Shown one piece after another: positions 26,401-35,107 of a stretch of DNA of 64,000 nucleotides; within the stretch, counting starts at the first letter, position 1, and every line of letters begins with the position of its first letter. The DNA is taken from positions 1 through 64,000 of the forward strand of contig NZ_NFKR01000001.1 in NCBI RefSeq assembly GCF_002160495.1, in the 5' to 3' direction. A program made the position numbers and the translations under genes. The stretch is from Erysipelatoclostridium sp. An173 (GTDB taxonomy: Bacteria; Bacillota_I; Bacilli_A; Erysipelotrichales; Coprobacillaceae). Under the pieces are notes generated by a model. That model did no database searches and was not told the origin of the DNA. It saw nothing but the letters and a program-made list of their open reading frames with translations.

Positions 26401-28737
26401 ATGCAAAATATAGAATTACTAGCACCAGCAGGTAGTTATGAGGCATTAGTTGCTGCTATTCAAAACGGCGCTAATGCCATTTATTTAGGTGGTAACGAGT
26501 TTAGTGCTCGAGCTTTTGCCACTAATTTTAACCGTGAGGAATTACAAAAAGCAGTTGATTATAGTCATTTAAGAAATGTTAAAATATATGTCACTGTTAA
26601 TACATTATATGAAGATAATCAATTTAAACAACTCCATGATTATCTTTTGTTTTTAGCGAATATTAACGTTGATGCATTAATTATTCAAGATATTGGTTTG
26701 ATGGATTATGTAAAAAAATATTTTCCTCAATTTGAAATTCATATGTCAACGCAAACTAGTGTTCATAATTTAGAAGGGGTAAAATATTTTGAGGAAAAAG
26801 GGGTTGACCGTGTAGTATTAGCTCGAGAAAACACAGTCGCTGAAATCAAAAATATATGCCAAAATACTGATTTAGATATTGAAGTATTTGTTCATGGAGC
26901 TCTTTGTATGTCATATTCAGGGCAATGTTTGATGTCAAGTATGATTGCTAAAAGAAGCGGTAATAAAGGTGCTTGTGGTCAGCCTTGCCGTTTAGCTTAC
27001 AAATTACAAAAAAATGGTCAAGATTTAAATGAACAACCTTTATATTTATTATCGCCAAAAGATTTATGCACGATTGAAAATATTGATCAATTAATAGAAG
27101 CAGGGATTACTTCATTTAAAATTGAAGGGCGAATGAAACGGCCTGAATATGTTGCCATTGTAGTTAAACAGTATCGTGAAGCAATTGATGCTTATTGTCA
27201 TTCAAAAAAATTAAATAATATACCTGAAAGAATTTTGAAAATGAAAAAAATGTTTAATCGAGGTTTTACAGGTGGTTATTTATTAAATGATCAAAGTTTT
27301 ATGGCGAAGGATTTTCCTGGTAATCGTGGTATTGAAGTAGCAAAGGTTATTAGTTACGATGGTAAAAAAAGAATTGTTAAATTAAAATTGCTAAATGAAT
27401 TAAAACAGGGTGATCGCATTAATTTTGCTAGTATTGAATTAACGAGAACAATTACAAAATTATTTGAAAAAGGACGACTTGTAAATTCAAGCCAAAAGGG
27501 AAAAGTTGTAGAAATCGAATTAAATCAACCGGTTAAAACTAATGAAAAAGTTTTTAAAATTATCGATAATAATTTAATTGAAGAAGCAAAAGCCAGCTAC
27601 AACAATGAAAATATTAAAAATCCAATCGATATGATATTTATAGGATCCCTAAATTCTACACCGCTTTTAACAATAAAATACCAAGATCTGATTATAACAA
27701 TAAAATCAAATCAAAAAATCGAATCAGCTTCAAATGTACCATTAGACACACAAAGAATTTTTAAACAATTAACTAAATTAGGAAATACTGTTTTTAATGC
27801 CAATAAAATTGATATTGATTTCCCTGATAACGCTTTTTTCCCGATTAAAGAAATTAACGAAATGCGTCGTCAAGGAATTGAACAGCTAATTCAAAAAATA
27901 ACACTTAAAAACAAAATTAATATTAAATATCCTGAAGTATCATTACACCATGTTCCAAAAAGAATAAAAGGAATTGATGTAAGAGTCTATAATTTAAAAC
28001 AGCTTGAAGCACTAATTAATGAAGATATTCATCGCTACTATTTTCCACTTTCTAAAGATTTAGATAAAGCAATTGATTTAGCAACAGGTTTTAATAAAAA
28101 AATCGTTCCTTTTACTGGTTTTTTATCTAATTCAAAACAACTTAATGAATTTAAAGAAAGTGACTTATACTGTAAAGTTGATGAAATATTAGTAGGGGAT
28201 TATGGTGCTTTACAAATATTTAATGATAAAAAATGTCTTTTAGATTTCAACTTTAATCTTTATAATAGTTATTCATTAAATTATTTTAATAACTATGCAG
28301 CTGTATTATCATTAGAGATGAGTAAAAATATGATCAATAATTTAAATGATATTAATCAAGAATTAATTCTTGTTGCTTATGGAAAAACTATTAATATGCA
28401 TTTAAAACATTGTATAATCAGTGATTATTATTTTAACTGTAAAAAAGAAAAATGTAATTTATGTCATCAGGGACATTATAATTTAGTAGATCGAAAAAAT
28501 GAAAAGTTTACAATTTTAACAGATGATAATTGTAATAACCTTGTCTTTAATAGTCATTGTTTATATTTGGAAAACATTAGTGATGTTGATGTTGACTATA
28601 TTTTACTATCTTTTAGTGATGAAAATTGTGAAGAATGTAAAAAAGTATTTTATGATTTTCAAAACAATATTATTTTAGGTAAGCCACGTCAAATTAAACT
28701 TAAAACTAGACCAACAAACGGATATTTTTATGATTAA
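26401..28737 (+). CDS. Peptidase U32 family protein, RlhA/YrrO-like RNA hydroxylase
   Basis: A 778-residue member of the U32 family, now known to include prephenate-dependent RNA hydroxylases (RlhA on 23S rRNA, TrhP on tRNA) rather than proteases. The U32 signature EVFVHGALCMSYSGQCLMSS and the following cysteine set ACGQPC are intact. A DUF3656-like middle (about residues 380-500) favours an RlhA-type protein. A C-terminal extension ends with extra Cys pairs (CNLC, CEEC) that may bind metal. Start and stop of mtnN abut it. It closes the operon; a long AAAACAGA/TCTGTTTT stem at 28742-28797 may terminate it. Confidence 0.85.
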   Translation: MQNIELLAPAGSYEALVAAIQNGANAIYLGGNEFSARAFATNFNREELQKAVDYSHLRNVKIYVTVNTLYEDNQFKQLHDYLLFLANINVDALIIQDIGLMDYVKKYFPQFEIHMSTQTSVHNLEGVKYFEEKGVDRVVLARENTVAEIKNICQNTDLDIEVFVHGALCMSYSGQCLMSSMIAKRSGNKGACGQPCRLAYKLQKNGQDLNEQPLYLLSPKDLCTIENIDQLIEAGITSFKIEGRMKRPEYVAIVVKQYREAIDAYCHSKKLNNIPERILKMKKMFNRGFTGGYLLNDQSFMAKDFPGNRGIEVAKVISYDGKKRIVKLKLLNELKQGDRINFASIELTRTITKLFEKGRLVNSSQKGKVVEIELNQPVKTNEKVFKIIDNNLIEEAKASYNNENIKNPIDMIFIGSLNSTPLLTIKYQDLIITIKSNQKIESASNVPLDTQRIFKQLTKLGNTVFNANKIDIDFPDNAFFPIKEINEMRRQGIEQLIQKITLKNKINIKYPEVSLHHVPKRIKGIDVRVYNLKQLEALINEDIHRYYFPLSKDLDKAIDLATGFNKKIVPFTGFLSNSKQLNEFKESDLYCKVDEILVGDYGALQIFNDKKCLLDFNFNLYNSYSLNYFNNYAAVLSLEMSKNMINNLNDINQELILVAYGKTINMHLKHCIISDYYFNCKKEKCNLCHQGHYNLVDRKNEKFTILTDDNCNNLVFNSHCLYLENISDVDVDYILLSFSDENCEECKKVFYDFQNNIILGKPRQIKLKTRPTNGYFYD

Positions 28738-28741
28738 CATG

Positions 28742-28797
28742 AAAACAGAGTAATAGAAATTACTAATTAAGTAAGGACTATACTTCTGTTTTTTCTT
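28742..28797 (+). terminator. Probable terminator after the U32 gene
   Basis: AAAACAGA pairs with TCTGTTTT over a long internal region with weak secondary pairing, followed by TTCTTTTA. The large loop makes it less certain than the others. Confidence 0.5.
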
Positions 28798-28854
28798 TTA
28801 TATTGTATAATAATATAAAGATAATAATTATTAATCAAAAAGAGAGGGATTAAT

Positions 28855-29850
28855 ATGACAACAAAAAAGTCAAGAGTATTTATTACTGGTGATATTCATT
28901 GTCCAATAGATATTGATAAACTTAATTCTAAATGTTTTGATGAAGGTAATAATTTAACTAAAAATGATATCTTAATTATTTGTGGAGATGCTGGTTTTGT
29001 ATGGAATGGTGGTAACCGTGATAAAAAATGGATTGAATGGATTTCTAGAAGACCTTGGACTACTGTTTATGTTGATGGTAACCATGAAAACCATAATTTG
29101 TTAAAAACATATCCAGTCATTGATTTTTTTGGTGCAAAAGCTCATAAAATAAGCGATTCGCTATTTCATATTAAAAGAGGGGAAATAATGACGATCAATG
29201 ACGAAACTTATTTTTGTTTTGGTGGTGCTTTTTCTCACGACATTGAATATCGCATCGAAAATATTAGCTGGTGGCAAGATGAATTACCAGTTCAAGAAGA
29301 AATAGACAATGCTATTGCAAATTTAAAAAAATATCATAATCAAATCAATTACATTATCACTCATGATGTTCCTTCTAGTATAAATATGCATTTAGGATAT
29401 AATATACCGATCATGGATTATTACACTCATGGAAAATATATTCACTTATGTAACTTTCTTCAAAATATTTTAGAATCAGTAAATTTTGATGCCTGGTTTG
29501 CAGGACATTATCATATAAATAAACTAATCGGTGGTGTCCAAATTCTCTATCAGGATATCATAGAAATAAAAAGAACGAATGATAGTTATCAATGCTATGA
29601 AAAAGTAAAAAATAAAATTAACGAAATAAATTCTAAAAAATATACAAAAGAAGAACTTGAAGAATTATTTAAAGAAGAAAAATTATATATTAGTTATCAA
29701 AAAATTGATACAATCGATAATTTTGGATATGGTGAAAATGCTATTGAAGCGGAAAAATTTTTTGATGTTGAAACAACTGAAGATGAACTTGATGCAGTTA
29801 TGGCTTTATACAATTCTTATTTATTAAAAAAATATACTAGAGAAGACTAA
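28855..29850 (+). CDS. Metallophosphoesterase
   Basis: A 331-residue calcineurin-like phosphoesterase. Metal-binding motifs are visible in order: GDIHCP (about residues 12-17), CGDAGFVWN (about 43-51), GNHENH (about 74-79), THDVP (about 165) and GHYHINK (about 217-223). The last 80 residues are charged and helical and not part of the core. The substrate is unknown; it could be a phosphatase or nucleotidase. It stands alone with GAGAGGG before the ATG and a strong terminator behind. No link to its neighbours can be shown. Confidence 0.82.
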   Translation: MTTKKSRVFITGDIHCPIDIDKLNSKCFDEGNNLTKNDILIICGDAGFVWNGGNRDKKWIEWISRRPWTTVYVDGNHENHNLLKTYPVIDFFGAKAHKISDSLFHIKRGEIMTINDETYFCFGGAFSHDIEYRIENISWWQDELPVQEEIDNAIANLKKYHNQINYIITHDVPSSINMHLGYNIPIMDYYTHGKYIHLCNFLQNILESVNFDAWFAGHYHINKLIGGVQILYQDIIEIKRTNDSYQCYEKVKNKINEINSKKYTKEELEELFKEEKLYISYQKIDTIDNFGYGENAIEAEKFFDVETTEDELDAVMALYNSYLLKKYTRED

Positions 29851-29858
29851 TTAATTAC

Positions 29859-29897
29859 AACTCTCTTAGCATGTTAATAACACTAAGAGAGTTTTTG
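29859..29897 (+). terminator. Rho-independent terminator after the metallophosphoesterase
   Basis: The stem AACTCTCTTAG/CTAAGAGAGTT is perfect over 11 pairs and is followed by a T-run. Confidence 0.88.
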
Positions 29898-30180
29898 TCA
29901 ATTAGTGATTAAATTTTGATTGTTTTGGCAAAATGATATCATATTTAATTTTTATAAACTACACTACTGTTGATGATTAAGAACCAATGGGTGTATAAAC
30001 TCTTAAAATATATATCGACAATTTTAAAATATAAACTTGTAATATTTAAACAGTTTATGTAGTTTATTATCTAAAAAAGATAAAAAACATTTACTATAAT
30101 TCTAATTTTTTAGTTTAATTCAAAATATTGTTGCAACTGATTATTGAAAATGCTAAAATCTATTTAGCGGAGGTGTACCA
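29898..30180. other. Long AT-rich non-coding stretch with a spaced inverted repeat
   Basis: Together with the preceding terminator this is the longest stretch without a gene in the window (about 330 bases from 29851). ATAAACTACACTACTGTT (29954-29971) and a near-complement at 30048-30067 form an imperfect inverted repeat about 75 bases apart. No reading frame or known RNA is seen. It may hold the promoter and operator of the XRE gene at 30181. Confidence 0.4.
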
Positions 30181-30513
30181 ATGATAGATAAAGATTTAGC
30201 AGCAAGATTAAAATCTTATCGGAATTTCAAACATTTGACACAAAAAGATGTTGCAGCATATTTAAAAGTACCTCATTCAGCTATTTCTGATATAGAAAAC
30301 GGGAAAAGAGATATTACTGTTAGTGAATTACGAATTTTTTCTAACTTGTATGGTAGAAGTGTAGAAGAAATAATGAGCGGGAAAAAGTATGATTATTATA
30401 ATATTGCAAATATTGCACGTCTTTTAACTGAATTACCTGATGATGATTTAAAAGAGATTATGTTTATTATTGAATATAAAAGAAAAAGAAACGAAGAAAA
30501 AATGAAGAAGTAA
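30181..30513 (+). CDS. XRE-family helix-turn-helix regulator
   Basis: A 110-residue DNA-binding protein. The Cro/CI-type domain spans about residues 5-65: LTQKDVAAYLKVPHSAISDIENGKRD contains the recognition helix, followed by FSNLYGRSVEEIM. The C-terminal ~40 residues form a charged helix that could mediate dimerisation. There is no peptidase or ligand domain. GCGGAGG precedes the start. It lies alone behind a long AT-rich region, so self-regulation through that region is plausible. Targets are unknown. Confidence 0.85.
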   Translation: MIDKDLAARLKSYRNFKHLTQKDVAAYLKVPHSAISDIENGKRDITVSELRIFSNLYGRSVEEIMSGKKYDYYNIANIARLLTELPDDDLKEIMFIIEYKRKRNEEKMKK

Positions 30514-30540
30514 TTTAACGCATTACTTAAATTTAAAAAA

Positions 30541-30572
30541 ACTGGGTTCATTTCAAGATCCAGCTTTTTTAT
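30541..30572. terminator. Terminator between the XRE gene and yfcE-like gene
   Basis: An imperfect stem CTGGGTTC/GATCCAG is followed by a T-run on the plus strand; A residues on the other side could allow use by the convergent gene. Confidence 0.6.
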
Positions 30573-30573
30573 T

Positions 30574-31119
30574 TTATAACTTTAACAACTTTTTAAATTC
30601 TTCTAAAACCAATTTACCGTCACTTAAAACTAGATCAGTACATTCTTGATAAGTTTCACTATTATAATATTTAACATCTACAATTTCATTTTCAATCGTA
30701 ACTATTGCATATGTTCCAAAGCCATAAGAACCCCGATTTATCATCACACTACCAGGATTAATGATATAATGATTATTTATATTGCTTAAAGAAGGGACAT
30801 GAGTATGTCCATGAAAACAAATATTAATATTATGCTCTACCATATAATTATATAAATAATCATCTCCTTGATATACTTGATGTTGTTGTCCATGAACAAC
30901 TAAAAAACGATAGTTATCTTTTTGAAACTCAATTTCTAAAGGAAAATCTGCCTCATCATGATTTCCTTTTACAGTAAGATAACCTTTAAGCAGTTTATTA
31001 TCACGTTCTAGCGACGAATCACCACAATGGATATAAAAATCCATGTCTGGGTATTTCATTGTTATCTGCTCAAATAAATCGTTTTGTAAATGGGTATCAC
31101 TAACAACTAACAATTTCAT
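30574..31119 (-). CDS. YfcE/MJ0936-type metallophosphodiesterase
   Basis: A 181-residue small phosphoesterase. Motifs SDTH (near residue 8), HCGDSS, KGNHDE (about 57-62), VVHGQQH and FHGHTHVP (about 104-111), and a C-terminal NPGSVMINRG, are those of the YfcE family, which cleaves model phosphodiesters in vitro. In several Firmicutes the gene follows rdgB and rph; here it is isolated. The ATG at 31119 is chosen; a TTG at 31131 lies too close to the GGAGG ribosome site. Confidence 0.88.
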   Translation of the reverse strand: MKLLVVSDTHLQNDLFEQITMKYPDMDFYIHCGDSSLERDNKLLKGYLTVKGNHDEADFPLEIEFQKDNYRFLVVHGQQHQVYQGDDYLYNYMVEHNINICFHGHTHVPSLSNINNHYIINPGSVMINRGSYGFGTYAIVTIENEIVDVKYYNSETYQECTDLVLSDGKLVLEEFKKLLKL

Positions 31120-31289
31120 TTTAATAAACAAACCTCCTTTATTTATAATTATTCTTTATATATAATAACATGTAATTTTTTAGAATTGAAATATTTACAT
31201 GTTTTATTAAAAATTTTTTATTGTAAATATTAAATGATTTAATCAAGATAATTTGTATTTTTGTTTATAAAAATAGATTAAAAGAAACA

Positions 31290-31303
31290 AGAAAGTGTTT
31301 ACA
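31290..31303 (+). promoter_or_regulatory. Possible CcpA (cre) site at the PTS IIB promoter
   Basis: AGAAAGTGTTTACA differs from the cre pattern TGNAANCGNNNNCA at two positions (first T and the central C). It overlaps the -35 element, where CcpA binding would block transcription. The link to a PTS gene makes it plausible. Confidence 0.35.
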
Positions 31304-31326
31304 TTCTCATTTTTTCGGTGTAAAAT
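31298..31326 (+). promoter_or_regulatory. Predicted promoter of the first PTS IIB gene
   Basis: TTTACA (31298-31303) and TAAAAT (31321-31326) are spaced by 17 bases. The start codon is 35 bases downstream, after AAGGAG. Confidence 0.6.
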
Positions 31327-31360
31327 TAACGTAGGTTGAAAAGAAGGAGTGTATATAATT

Positions 31361-31675
31361 ATGAAAACTATTTTATTAGTATGTTCAGCAGGTATGTCTA
31401 CTAGCTTATTAGTAACAAAAATGGAAGCTGCTGCAAAAGAAGCTGGTGTAGAATGTAAAATCTTTGCATTACCATTCTCTGATGCACCAAGAGTATTAGA
31501 AGAAGTTGATTGCATTTTACTTGGTCCACAAGTAAGATTCCAAAAAGCTGCAATCGAAAAATTAGCTGCAGGACGTAAAGCTGGTCCTATCCCTGTTGAC
31601 GTAATCGATATGAGAGATTATGGAACAATGAACGGTAAAGCAGTATTCGAATCAGCAATGAAAATGATTGGATAA
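31361..31675 (+). CDS. PTS lactose/cellobiose-family IIB protein (first of two)
   Basis: A 104-residue stand-alone IIB protein. The phosphocysteine loop LVCSAGMSTSLLV starts near residue 5, with the reactive Cys at about residue 8. In the PTS, IIB passes phosphate from IIA to the sugar bound by IIC. No IIA or IIC gene lies in the window. The ATG at 31361 gives the typical MKTILLVC start. A terminator hairpin at 31682-31706 separates it from a closely similar second copy. Confidence 0.9.
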   Translation: MKTILLVCSAGMSTSLLVTKMEAAAKEAGVECKIFALPFSDAPRVLEEVDCILLGPQVRFQKAAIEKLAAGRKAGPIPVDVIDMRDYGTMNGKAVFESAMKMIG

Positions 31676-31681
31676 TTAATG

Positions 31682-31706
31682 AAAAGGTATTGTTATAATA
31701 CCTTTT
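31682..31706 (+). terminator. Terminator or attenuator between the two IIB genes
   Basis: The stem AAAAGGTATT/AATACCTTTT with a short loop is followed by CTATTATATTT. The weak T-tract may allow read-through, so the second gene may be made at a lower level. Confidence 0.65.
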
Positions 31707-31731
31707 CTATTATATTTAGAGGAGAAAAAAT

Positions 31732-32049
31732 ATGGCAACTAGAATTATGTTAGTTTGTGCAGCTGGTATGTCTACTAGTTTATTAGTAACTAAAATGGAA
31801 GTAGCTGCAAAAGAAGCCGGTGAAGAAGTAGAAATCTTTGCTTTACCTTTATCTGAAGGTGAAAAAATCATTAACACTGTAGATTGTGTATTACTTGGCC
31901 CACAAGTAAGATATGCAAAAAAAGAAGTAGAGCAAATCATCAAAGAAACAGGTAAAGATATTCCTTATGATGTAATTGAAATGAAAGATTACGGAATGAT
32001 GAATGGTAAAGCTGTTTACGAATTTGCAAAAAAATTGATGGGTAAATAA
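31732..32049 (+). CDS. PTS lactose/cellobiose-family IIB protein (second of two)
   Basis: A 105-residue paralogue of the preceding protein, sharing the LVCxAGMSTSLLVTKME loop, the LLGPQVR motif (about residues 50-56) and the DYGxMNGKAV end. The reactive Cys lies at about residue 9. The copy has a more acidic middle (GEEVEIF, SEGEKI). Preceded by GAGGAG and followed by a good terminator at 32053. Its IIA and IIC partners must be elsewhere. Confidence 0.9.
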   Translation: MATRIMLVCAAGMSTSLLVTKMEVAAKEAGEEVEIFALPLSEGEKIINTVDCVLLGPQVRYAKKEVEQIIKETGKDIPYDVIEMKDYGMMNGKAVYEFAKKLMGK

Positions 32050-32052
32050 TTT

Positions 32053-32080
32053 AAAATGGGTGGCAATACCCATTTTTATT
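32053..32080 (+). terminator. Rho-independent terminator after the second IIB gene
   Basis: The stem AAAATGGGT/ACCCATTTT with a GGCAAT loop is followed by TTATTTTT. Confidence 0.85.
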
Positions 32081-32170
32081 TTTACTAAATTTTATTCAAA
32101 TTTTTATTTGGGGTTTTATAATATTTGTTACTATGATATAATATCCTAAATATTAGGAGGTAAATGATTG

Positions 32171-32443
32171 ATGCAAAAAGGTATAATTACAGTAGTAGGA
32201 AAGGATCAAGTTGGAATTATTGCCAAAGTATGTACTTTTCTAGCTGAAAAGCAAATAAATATCTTAGATATTTCACAAACTATTATTCAAGGATATTTTA
32301 ATATGATGATGATTGTTGAACTAACATCTGTAATTGATGAATTTGGTTCTGTTTGTGATGAATTAAATAATTTAGGGGCAGAAATAGGTGTAAACATTAA
32401 ATTACAACATGAAGATATTTTTAATAAAATGCACCGTATTTAA
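32171..32443 (+). CDS. ACT-domain regulatory protein (UPF0237, GcvR-like)
   Basis: A 90-residue single ACT domain, a fold that binds small ligands such as amino acids. [21 protein letters not shown] and the central ILDISQTI are typical of UPF0237. It pairs with the following PFL-family gene in many Firmicutes; the ACT protein is thought to sense the ligand for it, but this has not been shown. The ATG at 32171 lies ten bases after GGAGG. Its stop is merged with the ribosome site of the next gene. Confidence 0.9.
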   Translation: MQKGIITVVGKDQVGIIAKVCTFLAEKQINILDISQTIIQGYFNMMMIVELTSVIDEFGSVCDELNNLGAEIGVNIKLQHEDIFNKMHRI

Positions 32444-32454
32444 GGAGATTAATG

Positions 32455-33819
32455 ATGATTAATTTATTTGAAGTTACAGAAACAAATAAAATGATTGAAC
32501 AAGAAAACCTTGATGTCAGAACCATTACACTAGGGATTAGTTTATTAGACTGTATGGATCATGATATCGATGTTTTATGTCAAAATATTTACAATAAAAT
32601 TACAACAGTGGCCAAAGATCTTGTGGCAACAGGCAAACAAATTGAAATGAAGTATGGTATCCCAATTGTCAATAAACGTATCTCTGTAACACCAATAGGA
32701 TTTATTGGTGCAAATGCATGTAAAAGCACTGATGATTTTGTAAAAATTGCCAAAACATTAGATGAATGTGCTAAAAAAACAGGGGTAAATTTTATCGGTG
32801 GATACAGTGCTATTGTTTCTAAAGGAATGACAAAAGCTGAAGAATTACTAATTCGCTCTATTCCTGAAGCAATGAAAGTAACAAACAATGTTTGTAGTTC
32901 TGTCAATGTTGGATCAACAAAGACTGGAATTAATATGGATGCAGTAAAATTAATGGGGGAAATTATTCATGATACTGCAGATTTAACTAAAGAAAATGAT
33001 TCAATCGGCTGTGCTAAATTAGTTGTATTGTGTAATGCTCCTGATGATAATCCATTTATGGCTGGTGCTTTCCATGGGGTTAGTGAAGCTGATGCAGTAA
33101 TTAATGTAGGTGTTAGCGGTCCTGGTGTTGTAAAGAATGCAATAAACAAAGCTAAAGGTAAAGATTTTGGTGAGTTATGTGAAATCATTAAAAAAACAGC
33201 TTTCAAAATTACTAGAGTAGGACAGTTAGTAGCTTTAGAAGCATCTGAAAAACTAGGTATTCCTTTTGGAATTATTGATTTATCATTAGCACCAACTCCA
33301 GCAATCGGAGATAGTATTGCTGATTGCTTAGAAGGAATGGGATTAGAAAGTGTTGGAGCACCTGGAACAACTGCAGCCCTTGCAATTTTAAATGATCAGG
33401 TTAAAAAAGGTGGCGTTATGGCTTCTTCTTATGTTGGGGGATTAAGCGGTGCTTTTATTCCAGTTAGTGAAGATCAAGGGATGATCGATGCTGTTAATCG
33501 TGGTGCTTTAACTTTAGAAAAATTAGAAGCAATGACTTGTGTATGTTCAGTAGGACTTGATATGATAGCTATTCCTGGTAGTACATCACCAGCTACAATT
33601 TCTGGAATTATTGCTGATGAAATGGCAATTGGAATGATCAATCAAAAAACAACTGCTGTTAGAATCATTCCAGTTATCGGTAAAGATGTCGGTGAAGTGG
33701 TAGAATTTGGTGGTTTATTAGGTTATGCTCCAATTATGCCAGTCAATAAATTTGATTGTGCAGAGTTTGTAAATCGTGGTGGTAGAATTCCTGCCCCAAT
33801 TCATAGTTTTAAAAATTAA
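32455..33819 (+). CDS. PFL family protein (UPF0210)
   Basis: About 454 residues of the conserved UPF0210 family (also called the PFL family because its fold resembles pyruvate formate-lyase). Family marks include [10 protein letters not shown] near residue 80, [10 protein letters not shown] and the Gly-rich GVSGPGVV (about 221-228). No glycyl-radical loop is visible. Biochemical function is unknown. The start is either 32455 (seven bases from AAGGAG) or 32452. It forms a unit with the ACT gene and ends in a terminator at 33818. Confidence 0.88.
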   Translation: MINLFEVTETNKMIEQENLDVRTITLGISLLDCMDHDIDVLCQNIYNKITTVAKDLVATGKQIEMKYGIPIVNKRISVTPIGFIGANACKSTDDFVKIAKTLDECAKKTGVNFIGGYSAIVSKGMTKAEELLIRSIPEAMKVTNNVCSSVNVGSTKTGINMDAVKLMGEIIHDTADLTKENDSIGCAKLVVLCNAPDDNPFMAGAFHGVSEADAVINVGVSGPGVVKNAINKAKGKDFGELCEIIKKTAFKITRVGQLVALEASEKLGIPFGIIDLSLAPTPAIGDSIADCLEGMGLESVGAPGTTAALAILNDQVKKGGVMASSYVGGLSGAFIPVSEDQGMIDAVNRGALTLEKLEAMTCVCSVGLDMIAIPGSTSPATISGIIADEMAIGMINQKTTAVRIIPVIGKDVGEVVEFGGLLGYAPIMPVNKFDCAEFVNRGGRIPAPIHSFKN

Positions 33820-33840
33820 AAGACGAATTATCGTCTTTTT
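33818..33840 (+). terminator. Rho-independent terminator after the PFL gene
   Basis: The stem AAAGACGA/TCGTCTTT with a short ATTA loop is followed by T residues and overlaps the stop codon. Confidence 0.85.
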
Positions 33841-33868
33841 AAATTATTCACAAAGGAGTAAATATAAT

Positions 33869-35095
33869 ATGGATGAATTGATCGTTTTTAATCCTTTATA
33901 TCAAGATGATGAAATTGAATCATGTTTTAACATGTATAACGAACTAATTAATGGGAATCTTAAAAACAGTAATAAATTTGTATCACTGTTAATAAAATTA
34001 GCTGAAAAATATAATTTATATGATAATTTATTTAATAGCTTACTAACTTATCTATTAATTAATAATGAAAATTCATTTACACTTGCTTTAGAAAGAAAAA
34101 AACCAATTTCTAGCAACTTAAAAGCAGTAGTAATGAATGATTTTAAAATTATATTTAACATGTTTAATACAAATTTTGAGATGTTAGAACCATTACAAAG
34201 AAATCTAATCAATAGTTTTACACCTTCTAAACCAGTAATTAATCAAGAATTATTTGAAGTCTCAACAACTTTACAAGAAAATCTTACAAAATGTAATAAT
34301 GTAGATGACTTCTATACTATATTAGAAAAATTCTTTTTAACATACGGCGTTGGAAAATTTGGATTAAATAAAGCATTTCGCTATGAAAATAAAAAAATTG
34401 TGCCTATAATACATATTGGAAACGGTCGTTTAAACCAATTGATTGGCTATGAAACTCAAAAACAAACCCTAAGAAACAATACAGAAGCTTTCTTAGCGGG
34501 TAAAAAAGCTAACAATGTTTTACTATACGGTGATAGTGGAACTGGAAAATCTAGTAGTATTAAAGCTTTATTAAATGAATATTATAAAGATGGATTACGA
34601 ATGATAGAGGTATATAAACATCAATTTAAAGATTTACCTAAAATCATTCAACAATTACAATCTCGTAATTATAAATTTATTTTATTCATGGATGATTTGT
34701 CATTTGAAGAATTTGAAATTGAATACAAATATCTAAAGGCTGTTATCGAAGGTGGCTTAGAGAAAAAACCAGATAATATTTTAATCTATGCAACTAGTAA
34801 CCGTCGTCATATTGTTAAACAAACATGGAGTGAACGTGAAGACAAAGATGAGGTTAATATTAACGATGCTAAACAAGAAAAAACTTCATTAAGTTCTAGA
34901 TTTGGTATTAAAATATTATTTATGCATCCTGATCGCATTAATTATTTAAACATTGTCGATGGACTAGCTAAGCAATATGGTTTAAAAATGGATCGTGACG
35001 AATTACATCAAAAAGCATTAACATGGGAAATTCGTCATGGCGGTTTTTCAGGAAGAACAGCTAAACAGTTTATTCATGCAATGCTTGGAAAATAG
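33869..35095 (+). CDS. DUF815 family AAA-type ATPase
   Basis: A 408-residue protein. An all-helical N-terminal part (to about residue 170) precedes the ATPase core with Walker A LLYGDSGTGKSSS near residue 215 and Walker B FILFMDDLSFE near 268, then a polar loop TSNRRH and a lid domain ending GGFSGRTAKQFI. The family has no known function. The ATG at 33869 follows AAAGGAG. It is 12 bases ahead of the acyltransferase gene, so the two are probably co-transcribed. Confidence 0.87.
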   Translation: MDELIVFNPLYQDDEIESCFNMYNELINGNLKNSNKFVSLLIKLAEKYNLYDNLFNSLLTYLLINNENSFTLALERKKPISSNLKAVVMNDFKIIFNMFNTNFEMLEPLQRNLINSFTPSKPVINQELFEVSTTLQENLTKCNNVDDFYTILEKFFLTYGVGKFGLNKAFRYENKKIVPIIHIGNGRLNQLIGYETQKQTLRNNTEAFLAGKKANNVLLYGDSGTGKSSSIKALLNEYYKDGLRMIEVYKHQFKDLPKIIQQLQSRNYKFILFMDDLSFEEFEIEYKYLKAVIEGGLEKKPDNILIYATSNRRHIVKQTWSEREDKDEVNINDAKQEKTSLSSRFGIKILFMHPDRINYLNIVDGLAKQYGLKMDRDELHQKALTWEIRHGGFSGRTAKQFIHAMLGK

Positions 35096-35107
35096 AGTCG
35101 AGGTATT

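Noticed and set aside
32589-32906. 105-residue minus-strand frame inside the PFL gene
   Set aside because: Shadow of the conserved PFL frame; composition is what the opposite strand predicts.
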